Positions 19,512-27,123 of a stretch of 64,000 bases of DNA are shown here, piece after piece. The DNA is from Candidatus Zhuqueibacterota bacterium (GTDB lineage: Bacteria > Zhuqueibacterota > QNDG01 > JABMRT01): positions 62,001 through 126,000 of the forward strand of contig JABMRT010000038.1 of the NCBI GenBank assembly GCA_013202295.1, in the 5' to 3' direction. How positions within the stretch are numbered: the stretch's first letter is position 1; each line of letters opens with the position of its first letter. Below the pieces are notes generated by a model. It saw nothing but the letters and a program-made list of their open reading frames with translations, was not told where the DNA came from and searched no databases. Both the position numbers and the translations under genes were made by a program.

Positions 19512-20366
19512 TCAGGTTCCTATAATGAGTAATATCATGGCGCCAATCATGTAGAGTGACGCGAATTTGAACAGTCCAAAGTTAATTCTTTCCGAGGGTT
19601 GAATCAAGCTTAAAAGTGCCAGAGCAAAGATGCCGATGGAAAGGCCGGCCAGAATCCATAATAAACCACCGGAGAGTCCGAGTGCAAAAGATCCAATACC
19701 GATGGCGATTGCTGCTCCAAAACTTGACAGGGCAATGGTCCATCTTGTAGCTTGAAATCCATATCTGGATGGAAAGGTGGGGATACCGGCGCGTTTGTAG
19801 TCTTCTAAATATTTCATATTAAATGTCATGATATGGGTGGGTATCCATAGCAGGATTGAAATGGCTAAAAGAATCCCAATTTTATCGATCTGTCCAATTG
19901 CCAAAGCACGGCCTGCTAAAATGGGCATACCGCCGGAGATGCCACCCCAAACAATAGACCAGGGCGTGCGGCGCTTGAGCCACATGGTGTAGACAACCAC
20001 ATCCGTAAAGAGTCCGAAGAAAATGATCATTGCATACAACGGTGAGAGGGCGAGCGCCCAGCTAAACCCAATGCATGACATGACAATCCCCGCGGCGAAT
20101 ACTTCAAATGTCTCCAGTTTTCCGGAGGGAAGCGGGCGTTTGACAGTCCTTTGCATTCTTGCATCTATGTCGCGGTCATAGACCATATTGAGTATGGTGG
20201 AGCCGCTAATAATCATGAACAGGCTGCCAAAGAGTCCGGCAAGAATATCAGCGGAAACCTCTGATCCCCGGGCGCTGATGAAGCCAGTAATGCCAGTGAG
20301 GATCAGCAGGGCTGTTTGAAGGATCTTGATCAGGGGCAAGTATTGTTTAGCTTCTCGTAAGAGCAT
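19512..20366 (-). CDS. UbiA-family prenyltransferase, heme-O-synthase-like (true start MLLREAK; upstream ORF extension lies in a repeat)
   Basis: NMVYDRDIDARMQRTVKRPLPSGKLETFEVFAAGIVMSCIGFSWALAL...VVYTMWLKRRTPWSIVWGGISGGMPILAGRA. Confidence 0.85.
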   Translation of the reverse strand: MLLREAKQYLPLIKILQTALLILTGITGFISARGSEVSADILAGLFGSLFMIISGSTILNMVYDRDIDARMQRTVKRPLPSGKLETFEVFAAGIVMSCIGFSWALALSPLYAMIIFFGLFTDVVVYTMWLKRRTPWSIVWGGISGGMPILAGRALAIGQIDKIGILLAISILLWIPTHIMTFNMKYLEDYKRAGIPTFPSRYGFQATRWTIALSSFGAAIAIGIGSFALGLSGGLLWILAGLSIGIFALALLSLIQPSERINFGLFKFASLYMIGAMILLIIGT

Positions 20367-20394
20367 GATTTGTTTAACCCCCTCTGTATCTCCC

Positions 20395-20436
20395 CCCCTC
20401 GGCAAGCTCAGGACAGGCTCTTGTCAGGGGGAAATT
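20395..20436 (-). repeat. REP-like palindromic repeat, family B
   Basis: Minus strand GACAAGAGCCTGTCCTGAGCTTGCCGAGGGGGG, close to the widespread AGCCTGTCCTGAGCTTGTCGAAGG element. Confidence 0.7.
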
Positions 20437-20479
20437 ATCAGAAGAATGGTTTTGTGAATATTTGAAAAAATAATGGTTA

Positions 20480-21415
20480 CTAATGATGCCCTTTCAGCAT
20501 CTCGGAATTTTCTCCTCGTGCGCAGCGGAACCCAATATTGATGGCGTAAAAATCCGGTCCCGCACTATTACGGGCCCAGACGCGAAGATTGTATTCATAA
20601 TTGGCGAAACTTCCTCCGCGCGCGTATCGATAATGCTGATCGGAGTAGTCGTCACCGCACCATTGCCAGACATTGCCGGCCATATCGAATAATCCATGCG
20701 GGCTGCGATTGTCCTTTGTCTCGTATCCACTGATCGTCTGACCATTATAAAATCCGACTGGAGTGGTGCGTGCACCGGGATTCAGCACCTTGTGGAACAG
20801 ATCGTGGCTCGAGTAATAATTGGTGTGGTTCCGCGAGATTTCATTGCCCCACGGATAGGCGCGATTGTCCTCTGAGCCGCGTGCTGCTTTTTCCCATTCC
20901 AACTCTGTTGGAAGCCGTAAGCCATTATAATCGGCATAGGCCTTGGCACCGAACCAGGTGACCATGACCACCGGATGATTTTCAAATCCAGATACGACAC
21001 GAAACGTATCCGCATCGAATTTGGTTCGCAATCCCGGTTCATTGAGCAACAAGTGCACCTTATCGCCAGATCCAATTTCGAATTCATGGTGATGGCCTTG
21101 AAACGGATCGCCGGGATAAAAACCCATCACACTGTCGGCCACGATTTTGATGGTGGCATCGACCAACGCACTGTTCAGGTACTCGACGTATTGTGCATTG
21201 GTGACGAGTGTGGCCATGATTTCATAATCGTAGGGGATGTCGATTTCATGATCGTGCAATCCGGCCATGAATTCACCCGCAGGGATTGTGATCCACGAAT
21301 CGGGATCGACACCGGTGTCAATATACGGAATCGAATTGAGAGAATCCACTGGCTCATTAACACATCCGGAAGTCAGGATTAAAATTCCAATCAGAAGGAT
21401 TAGAAAAGTCTTCAT
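20480..21415 (-). CDS. Formylglycine-generating-enzyme-like (SUMF1/FGE-sulfatase fold) lipoprotein
   Basis: Lipobox LILTSGC; WITIPAGEFMAGLHD...LPTELEWEKAARGSEDNRAYPWGNE...GLFDMAGNVWQWCGDDY...RYARGGSFANYEYNLRVWARN...IGFRCAR; ATGA overlap with the upstream gene. Confidence 0.9.
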   Translation of the reverse strand: MKTFLILLIGILILTSGCVNEPVDSLNSIPYIDTGVDPDSWITIPAGEFMAGLHDHEIDIPYDYEIMATLVTNAQYVEYLNSALVDATIKIVADSVMGFYPGDPFQGHHHEFEIGSGDKVHLLLNEPGLRTKFDADTFRVVSGFENHPVVMVTWFGAKAYADYNGLRLPTELEWEKAARGSEDNRAYPWGNEISRNHTNYYSSHDLFHKVLNPGARTTPVGFYNGQTISGYETKDNRSPHGLFDMAGNVWQWCGDDYSDQHYRYARGGSFANYEYNLRVWARNSAGPDFYAINIGFRCARGENSEMLKGHH

Positions 21416-22905
21416 TTCGAATCCTCCTTTTGAAGTGCTGTGCGCTTCACATCCAGTTCCGGATTGGAAAGCTGTCTCTTCCATAATCCTTCGCCTTTAA
21501 ACAGATCAAATAGGCGCCAAAGCAGAAGCACACACATGGCAACCAGAACCGCTGCCAGTCCAATGTCCGCGAAAATCATGGACCAGTCCACCAGTCCTTG
21601 CTGGGCGTATTGCGCGAGCATCAGCCGCTTCATCGAAAAGATAGTGACAGAAGCGAATGCGAGATCCGAGAAAATAATCACGGACCAGCCGAACCATTTG
21701 CGCTTCTTGCCGCTTAATCCGCTAATATCCGCGAAATAGAGAATGATGATTGTCGCAATGATTGCTGAGAGGATGTGCCAGTGCCCGGTCAGAGTAATGC
21801 GCTCCTCACGCGCGGGCCATTGGCGAAAGATCTCATCCAATTTCACAGCCATGAAAATGCCGACTCCGCTGACTGTAAAGTTCATGAAGACCATCTGCCA
21901 CAGCGGTCCGAACTTGAGTGGATCATGAAGCAGCGCACGGAGGCCTTGGCCGAATCCCGGTTTGACGAATTGCCGGTTGTCATGGATGAGTTTGCGCCAT
22001 CCAAATATCACGAGGAAGAGCGCAGATAGCATGACCAGTACCGACCCGCAATAAATGATGGTATGTGCGATGGGCTCAAATGGCACAACGGCCCAGACAC
22101 CGAGTGTGATGACAATCGTGCCGACAATCATGAGCGGCATGGAAATTTTATGAAAGATACCCTTGAAATCCAGCCAGCGGCCGATGATCAGTGTGATGGC
22201 AACGGCAATGAGCGTGAGCATAATGTGCAGATGGCCGATGATTGCGAGCTGCAGCGCGTTCTTGTGCGGCTCGCGAATGATGTCCTCAGCAAGAAACGTT
22301 TCATGCCCGTTGCCCCAATACGATCCGGTAATTGCGCCGAACATAGCCGATCCAAGTGTGGCCACGGCCATGACAAAAAACGCGACACGTTCGAGATCCA
22401 CACCTTTTTTTGTGTGGGCATACTCGTTATCCTTCACATGATATTGCTTTTGCCAGGGCCAGAGCGCCCAGGCAAGATGGCATCCAGAAAAGAACATCAG
22501 GGATAATCCGAACAGGAAGATGCCGTGAAAAATGAAATTATGCCCGAAGTAAGCGAAGCTCAATCCAAAAAATAGGGTCAGGATATACCCGAACGTGACT
22601 GTGCCGTTGATCATGGCCTGCCGATGTTTTCGCATGGGCACGATGGAGGTCATGAAGTAAACCTCGATGGCGATAATGGCCATAGCGATGACGTGGTAAA
22701 GCATGATGATACGGCCTTCACGCTCTTGCGGCAGGAGCTGCATGCCGGTGATTTTCAAGGTGATGTCGCGCACCCCCCATTCGACCATCGGGCCGGAGAG
22801 TGTGCCCCAGATCGCGGTCACGAGCGAGATGAGTGCGACCGCGACAAGCACCAGGCCTTTGGTGGATTGGAATAAATACAAAAATCGATTTTTAATAAAG
22901 TCCAT
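21412..22905 (-). CDS. 12-TM membrane protein resembling a divergent heme-copper oxidase / NO reductase subunit I
   Basis: About 12 hydrophobic segments by eye; TM2-like MLYHVIAMAIIA, TM6-like LAIIGHLHIMLTL, TM10-like TGHWHILSAIIATI (H-x-H); next to a heme-O-synthase-like gene in a nitrite/NO region. Confidence 0.6.
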   Translation of the reverse strand: MDFIKNRFLYLFQSTKGLVLVAVALISLVTAIWGTLSGPMVEWGVRDITLKITGMQLLPQEREGRIIMLYHVIAMAIIAIEVYFMTSIVPMRKHRQAMINGTVTFGYILTLFFGLSFAYFGHNFIFHGIFLFGLSLMFFSGCHLAWALWPWQKQYHVKDNEYAHTKKGVDLERVAFFVMAVATLGSAMFGAITGSYWGNGHETFLAEDIIREPHKNALQLAIIGHLHIMLTLIAVAITLIIGRWLDFKGIFHKISMPLMIVGTIVITLGVWAVVPFEPIAHTIIYCGSVLVMLSALFLVIFGWRKLIHDNRQFVKPGFGQGLRALLHDPLKFGPLWQMVFMNFTVSGVGIFMAVKLDEIFRQWPAREERITLTGHWHILSAIIATIIILYFADISGLSGKKRKWFGWSVIIFSDLAFASVTIFSMKRLMLAQYAQQGLVDWSMIFADIGLAAVLVAMCVLLLWRLFDLFKGEGLWKRQLSNPELDVKRTALQKEDSK

Positions 22906-22993
22906 AATATTTTTCCTAGAAAAAATATGGTAATGGGCGATAGGCTATTGGCAATTGGGCCCATCATCCCATTATACAATCCAGTCTGATCTA

Positions 22994-23629
22994 CTATCCC
23001 TTTTTAGCTGCGACAATTTTTTTCACAAATCCGAATGTGTATGCCAGTGTCATCAGTAAAAGCAGCGGAGCAAGAATGGTCATAATCAATTCGGCAGACA
23101 GGATCGGATTGCCCGATTTCAGGAAAGCAAGCGATGTGCCGCCAATGCCAATAAGCACACCACCAATTGAGACACCGATAAAACCACCGGGTACTTTACC
23201 CGCTTTGGTCGCAAAATAGGGGATGAGGACAATGGTGAATCCTGCAATCGAATGGAAAAATGCGAGCGTAAAAATTTGTAATCCTCGCGGTGCTCCAGCG
23301 AAACGTGTGACTAAAATAGCCAGAAATCCCACAATCGCGAAAATCAGGTAGCCTTTTGCCTTGTCCTTGTGAAATTCATGAACCAGACCGGTGGCGATGC
23401 CGAGGGGCAGTAATGTGGTGACAACAATAACTTCGGGATTGGGCAGGATGTCCCAGCCCTTCCAGATCAGGAGCAGTCCTGAAACGAGGAGAACGATAAA
23501 TGATGCCAGATAATAGGTGTTGTGTACAGCAGGACTGCCGAGGCGTTTGTTGTCCTGAAAAAGACGGACAATGAGATAGATGGCCGTGAGTCCGGTGGCT
23601 AACAAAACGAGCTGATCAAATGTGTTCAT
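22994..23629 (-). CDS. Polytopic membrane protein of unknown function, probably functionally linked to the 21412..22905 product
   Basis: MNTFDQLVLLATGLTAIYLIVRLF...; about 7 hydrophobic segments; same strand and cluster. Confidence 0.65.
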   Translation of the reverse strand: MNTFDQLVLLATGLTAIYLIVRLFQDNKRLGSPAVHNTYYLASFIVLLVSGLLLIWKGWDILPNPEVIVVTTLLPLGIATGLVHEFHKDKAKGYLIFAIVGFLAILVTRFAGAPRGLQIFTLAFFHSIAGFTIVLIPYFATKAGKVPGGFIGVSIGGVLIGIGGTSLAFLKSGNPILSAELIMTILAPLLLLMTLAYTFGFVKKIVAAKKG

Positions 23630-23674
23630 TTTTCTCTCCGTTGATTGAATGAATGTATGGATGCTTTATTTGGA

Positions 23675-23697
23675 GATACAAATCTTATATATGTATT
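23675..23697. promoter_or_regulatory. Imperfect inverted repeat, possible NsrR/Rrf2-type operator
   Basis: gATACAAATcttatATATGTATt: 8-bp arms with one mismatch, 46 bp upstream of the 23629 start. Confidence 0.35.
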
Positions 23698-23711
23698 CTC
23701 TGGGTATGAGG

Positions 23712-24089
23712 TTATGGGTTTGCGGTAAGGGGTTCCTTCCCGCGACCTACTACGGATGCTTTATCTGTCCGCTGAAACTTGTCTAAAAGATGCAGAGTTG
23801 CGAAGATCGGATGATGCCACAGCATTCGAGGTCCGGCGAAGCGCATCACCTTACGAACACGTTCCCGTAGTTCCGGTTTGTAACAATGGATCGGACAATT
23901 GACACAAGTGGGTTTGTCAGCGCCGTATGGGCAGGAATTCAATCTCTTTTCAGCATACTCCAACAAAGTTGTACAGTCTCCGCAAAGTCCGAATTTTATT
24001 TGATGATGATGACGGCAATAGAGGCCGATCATATGACCGATGGTCCGATGCTCACGATTTAATCGTTTATGTGTGAATAAATTATTCAT
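23712..24089 (-). CDS. YgbA / nitrous-oxide-stimulated promoter family protein
   Basis: REHRTIGHMIGLYCRHHHQIKFGLCGDCTTLLEYAEKRLNSCPYGADKPTCVNCPIHCYKPELRERVRKVMRFAGPRMLWHHPIFATLHLLD, matching the recalled E. coli YgbA pattern. Confidence 0.92.
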   Translation of the reverse strand: MNNLFTHKRLNREHRTIGHMIGLYCRHHHQIKFGLCGDCTTLLEYAEKRLNSCPYGADKPTCVNCPIHCYKPELRERVRKVMRFAGPRMLWHHPIFATLHLLDKFQRTDKASVVGRGKEPLTANP

Positions 24090-24090
24090 T

Positions 24091-24492
24091 TTATTCTTCA
24101 ATAAGTGCCGCAATAGTTTTATTCTCAAACATGTTGCTGACTTGAGATCTGATTTCCCCCCATTGGTCATGAATCGCGCAGGGATCCTCGTCTCCACATT
24201 TGGGTAATCCGATTAAACATTTTTGACAAAATCCAAGTCCATCGATGGCATCCACAATTTCAATGAGTTTAATCTGGTCCGGATCTCTGGAAAGACGGAC
24301 ACCGCCTTTGGGTCCTTTATAAGAGGTAAGCAACCCTTTCTTTGTCAGTGTCTGGACGATCTTCCCCAGGAAATGATACGAGATCGAATTGATTTCAGCA
24401 ATTTCCTTAACCGGGATATAGGGCCGCTCGTGGTGTTTGGCTAAATACAGAATAGCTTGGATGCCCAGTTCGCATGCGCGTGAGAGAAACAT
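24091..24492 (-). CDS. Rrf2-family transcriptional regulator (NsrR/IscR type) with a Cys cluster
   Basis: MFLSRACELGIQAILYLAKH...ISYHFLGKIVQTLTKKGLLTSYKGPKGGVRLSRDPDQIKLIEIVDAIDG...CQKCLIGLPKCGDEDPC. Confidence 0.93.
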   Translation of the reverse strand: MFLSRACELGIQAILYLAKHHERPYIPVKEIAEINSISYHFLGKIVQTLTKKGLLTSYKGPKGGVRLSRDPDQIKLIEIVDAIDGLGFCQKCLIGLPKCGDEDPCAIHDQWGEIRSQVSNMFENKTIAALIEE

Positions 24493-24581
24493 ATGTTCCC
24501 TAAATTCTTATTTCGGACTTAATTGTCTTAAATATACGCATCCGTGTTTCATTTGTCAAGGATCATTCCTAACCAGATCCA

Positions 24582-24923
24582 TTATGACCGGATCATGACG
24601 AGTAACATCCGAGCCGGTTCCCCGGCTTCGAGCGCATGCGGGATGTTGGCCGGCATGATGAGGCTCTCGCCCTGATTGACGGTAATCGGCTTCCCAGCCA
24701 ACGTAATTTTCATCGTCCCTGACAGAATATGAACAAACGCATCGAAGGGTGCGGTGTGTTCACTCAGGGCCTGTCCTTTATCGAATGCGAATACAGTGAT
24801 TGTACCTGTTTTCTGTTCGACTAATGTTTTACTGACGATGGCATCGGATTGTGCGGTTAGGTCGTTATTCCAGTTGATGGCCTGTTCACGAATGCGTTGT
24901 TCGAGAGGTTGTTTGTCTGTCAT
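24582..24923 (-). CDS. Cupin-domain protein
   Basis: VFAFDKGQALSEHTAPFDAFVHILSGTMKITLAGKPITVNQGESLIMPANIPHALEAGEPARMLLVMI. Confidence 0.9.
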   Translation of the reverse strand: MTDKQPLEQRIREQAINWNNDLTAQSDAIVSKTLVEQKTGTITVFAFDKGQALSEHTAPFDAFVHILSGTMKITLAGKPITVNQGESLIMPANIPHALEAGEPARMLLVMIRS

Positions 24924-24957
24924 TGTATGCTCCTATTTTCCTATGGATGAATCCTGT

Positions 24958-24977
24958 CCCACGGTTAAAACCGTGGG
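24958..24977. repeat. Perfect 20-bp palindrome (REP-like, family C)
   Basis: CCCACGGTTAAAACCGTGGG between the cupin start and the ferredoxin stop. Confidence 0.75.
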
Positions 24978-24986
24978 CTAATTATT

Positions 24987-25838
24987 TTACACCCAATCCT
25001 CCGAGAGGATTTCACCTTTGATTCCAACCACGACTTTCTTGATCGGGATTTTGCGACTTGCCTGTTCAGCAGCCTGCTTAGCCATGTGGATGAGTCCGCC
25101 GCAGCATGGCACCTGCATGATCAGCACGGTGAGTGTGTTAATTTTGGCATCATCGATCATGGCGATCAGTTTGGCGAGATAGATATCATGACCTTCATCC
25201 AATTTAGGACAGGCGATGGCAAGCGCTTTTTCTTTGAGAAAGCGCTGATGGAAATCTCCGAGCGCGTACGCTGTGCAATCTGCAGCAAGGAGCACATCCG
25301 CGCCTTCGAAATAGGGCGCACGTGGCGAGACCAGATGCAGCTGCACCGGCCAATGGGTGAGTTGGGATGACACATCGCCCTCGTTGGATTGTATCGGTGT
25401 TTCGTTGTTGAAATTCATCGGTTTACTGCCGGGGCATACGCCCACTGCGTGTCCGTGTTGCACGGGTTTGTCCTCCTCATTAATGCCTTGTGGCACTTCC
25501 AGATTTTTTTCCTTCAATACATCCACGGCAATTTTCAGAAATGCGGTTTCGCCGTGGTCTTTCAAATGGGCCAAATGGGCTTTAATTGTATTGGGTCCGG
25601 CTTTGATAATGTTTTCCATCACAGTGCGCTCATCATAGGGCTCGGCTTCCCGTTTTTCGATTTCGATGGCGCCTTCGGGACATTCACCGATGCAGGCACC
25701 CAGTCCATCACAGAATAGATCGCTAATCAAACGTGCCTTTCCGTCAATGATTTGAAGTGCACCCTCAGGGCATCCGGGCACACAAAGTCCACAGCCGTTA
25801 CATTTATCTTCGTCAATTGTAATGATTTCACGTTCCAT
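24987..25838 (-). CDS. Dicluster 4Fe-4S ferredoxin-type protein (family commonly found with cupin and hcp genes)
   Basis: DEDKCNGCGLCVPGCPEGAL...DLFCDGLGACIGECPEGAIEIEKREAEPYDERTVMENI. Confidence 0.9.
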   Translation of the reverse strand: MEREIITIDEDKCNGCGLCVPGCPEGALQIIDGKARLISDLFCDGLGACIGECPEGAIEIEKREAEPYDERTVMENIIKAGPNTIKAHLAHLKDHGETAFLKIAVDVLKEKNLEVPQGINEEDKPVQHGHAVGVCPGSKPMNFNNETPIQSNEGDVSSQLTHWPVQLHLVSPRAPYFEGADVLLAADCTAYALGDFHQRFLKEKALAIACPKLDEGHDIYLAKLIAMIDDAKINTLTVLIMQVPCCGGLIHMAKQAAEQASRKIPIKKVVVGIKGEILSEDWV

Positions 25839-25908
25839 GTTTCATCCTTTCAATCCTGGTGTTTTCCATTTCGCACTCACAAAATAAATCAATCCAGTTA
25901 TAAAAACC

Positions 25909-25922
25909 TTGATCCAGATCAA
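25909..25922. promoter_or_regulatory. FNR/DNR-type binding site
   Basis: TTGATCCAGATCAA, exact match to TTGAT-N4-ATCAA, in the divergent region between the ferredoxin and Crp/Fnr genes. Confidence 0.8.
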
Positions 25923-25927
25923 GAAAT

Positions 25928-26587
25928 GTGTATTTTATGAATATGAGCGATCCAACCCTGATTTTAATGGAATCCGACCTGTTCAAGTCTCTTGATCCTA
26001 CACACCGCAGGCAAGTGGCAGAGATTTGTCTGGATCATCCTCTGAAAAAACGTGAGATCCTTTTTCATGAAGGGGATAAAGGACGAGCGATTTATTTGTG
26101 CGCGCGGGGATCCATCCAACTTTACAAAACCTCCCCTGATGGACAGGAAGTGGTGATCAAGGTCATTCAACCGGGTGAGTTGTTTGCGGAGGTCATCCTG
26201 TTCGAAAAGGATCGCTATCCGGTTTCGGCCATGGCTTTGGAAGCGGGTCTGGTTTATATGTTGCCTACGGTTCAGTTTGATTGCCTTCTCCAGGATCCGG
26301 ATTTCCGCAACGATTTCATGGCCAATCTGATGGGCAAGTTGCGGTATCTCGCAGAACAAGTCCAATACCTAACAGCATTTGATGTTGAGGCACGGCTGTT
26401 CCGTTTTCTGAAGGAGCAATCTGGCGGCATGCAAACCTTCCAGTGCAATCTCTCCAAAAAGGATGTGGCTGCTGCGATTGGGGCCACACCTGAGACTTTG
26501 TCGCGGCTTTTGCTCCGATTAAAGAAGGAGGAGAAACTGGTCTGGGAGGGAAAGAAGATAACTTGTATCCAGAGTAAATCAATATGA
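25928..26587 (+). CDS. Crp/Fnr-family transcriptional regulator (DNR/HcpR-like, no N-terminal FeS cysteines)
   Basis: cNMP-binding fold FHEGDKGRAIYLCARGSIQLYKTSPDGQEVVIKVIQPGELFAE; HTH LSKKDVAAAIGATPETLSRLLLRLKKE with the E..SR recognition helix. Confidence 0.93.
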   Translation: MYFMNMSDPTLILMESDLFKSLDPTHRRQVAEICLDHPLKKREILFHEGDKGRAIYLCARGSIQLYKTSPDGQEVVIKVIQPGELFAEVILFEKDRYPVSAMALEAGLVYMLPTVQFDCLLQDPDFRNDFMANLMGKLRYLAEQVQYLTAFDVEARLFRFLKEQSGGMQTFQCNLSKKDVAAAIGATPETLSRLLLRLKKEEKLVWEGKKITCIQSKSI

Positions 26588-27051
26588 TTCCATTTAAAAA
26601 ATATCAAAAGTGGTTGATTCTGCTTTCCGTAATGATTTGCGGCGTTCTCCTGGGACTAGGAGGATTCACATTCTTTTACGCGCAGGGTGCATCCTATCTG
26701 GTGGATGATCCTGAGGCGTGCATGAATTGTCATGTGATGCGCGATCAATATGACGGGTGGAACCGGTCGAGCCATCACGAGGTGGCCACATGTAATAGCT
26801 GTCATACACCACATGATCTGTTCGGCAAGTACGCCACCAAGGCGCTGAACGGTTGGAATCACAGTGCCGCGTTTACTACGGGTAATTATGATGAAACCAT
26901 CAATATTCATAATTTCAATGCAAAGATTGCACATGACAATTGTCTGCGATGCCATAGAGATGTGGTATCCCGGATGAAAACATATGCCTATCCTGAGAAA
27001 GTAGATTGTATGCATTGTCACGGTAATGTGGGGCATAGTAATCGGTTTTAA
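26584..27051 (+). CDS. nrfH: Cytochrome c nitrite reductase small subunit (tetraheme)
   Basis: N-terminal TM; CMNCH, CNSCH, CLRCH, CMHCH; ATGA overlap with the crp-like gene; followed by nrfA. Confidence 0.94.
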   Translation: MIPFKKYQKWLILLSVMICGVLLGLGGFTFFYAQGASYLVDDPEACMNCHVMRDQYDGWNRSSHHEVATCNSCHTPHDLFGKYATKALNGWNHSAAFTTGNYDETINIHNFNAKIAHDNCLRCHRDVVSRMKTYAYPEKVDCMHCHGNVGHSNRF

Positions 27052-27123
27052 AAATAGTATATTGTATGTGGTAGGTCGTATATCCGAGCAGAATGTAAAT
27101 AGCACACGGTATATAGTATACAG

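Noticed and set aside
21440-22933. Several plus-strand ORFs opposite the HCO-like gene
   Set aside because: Short, low-complexity translations without domains; the minus-strand frame shows clear transmembrane periodicity.
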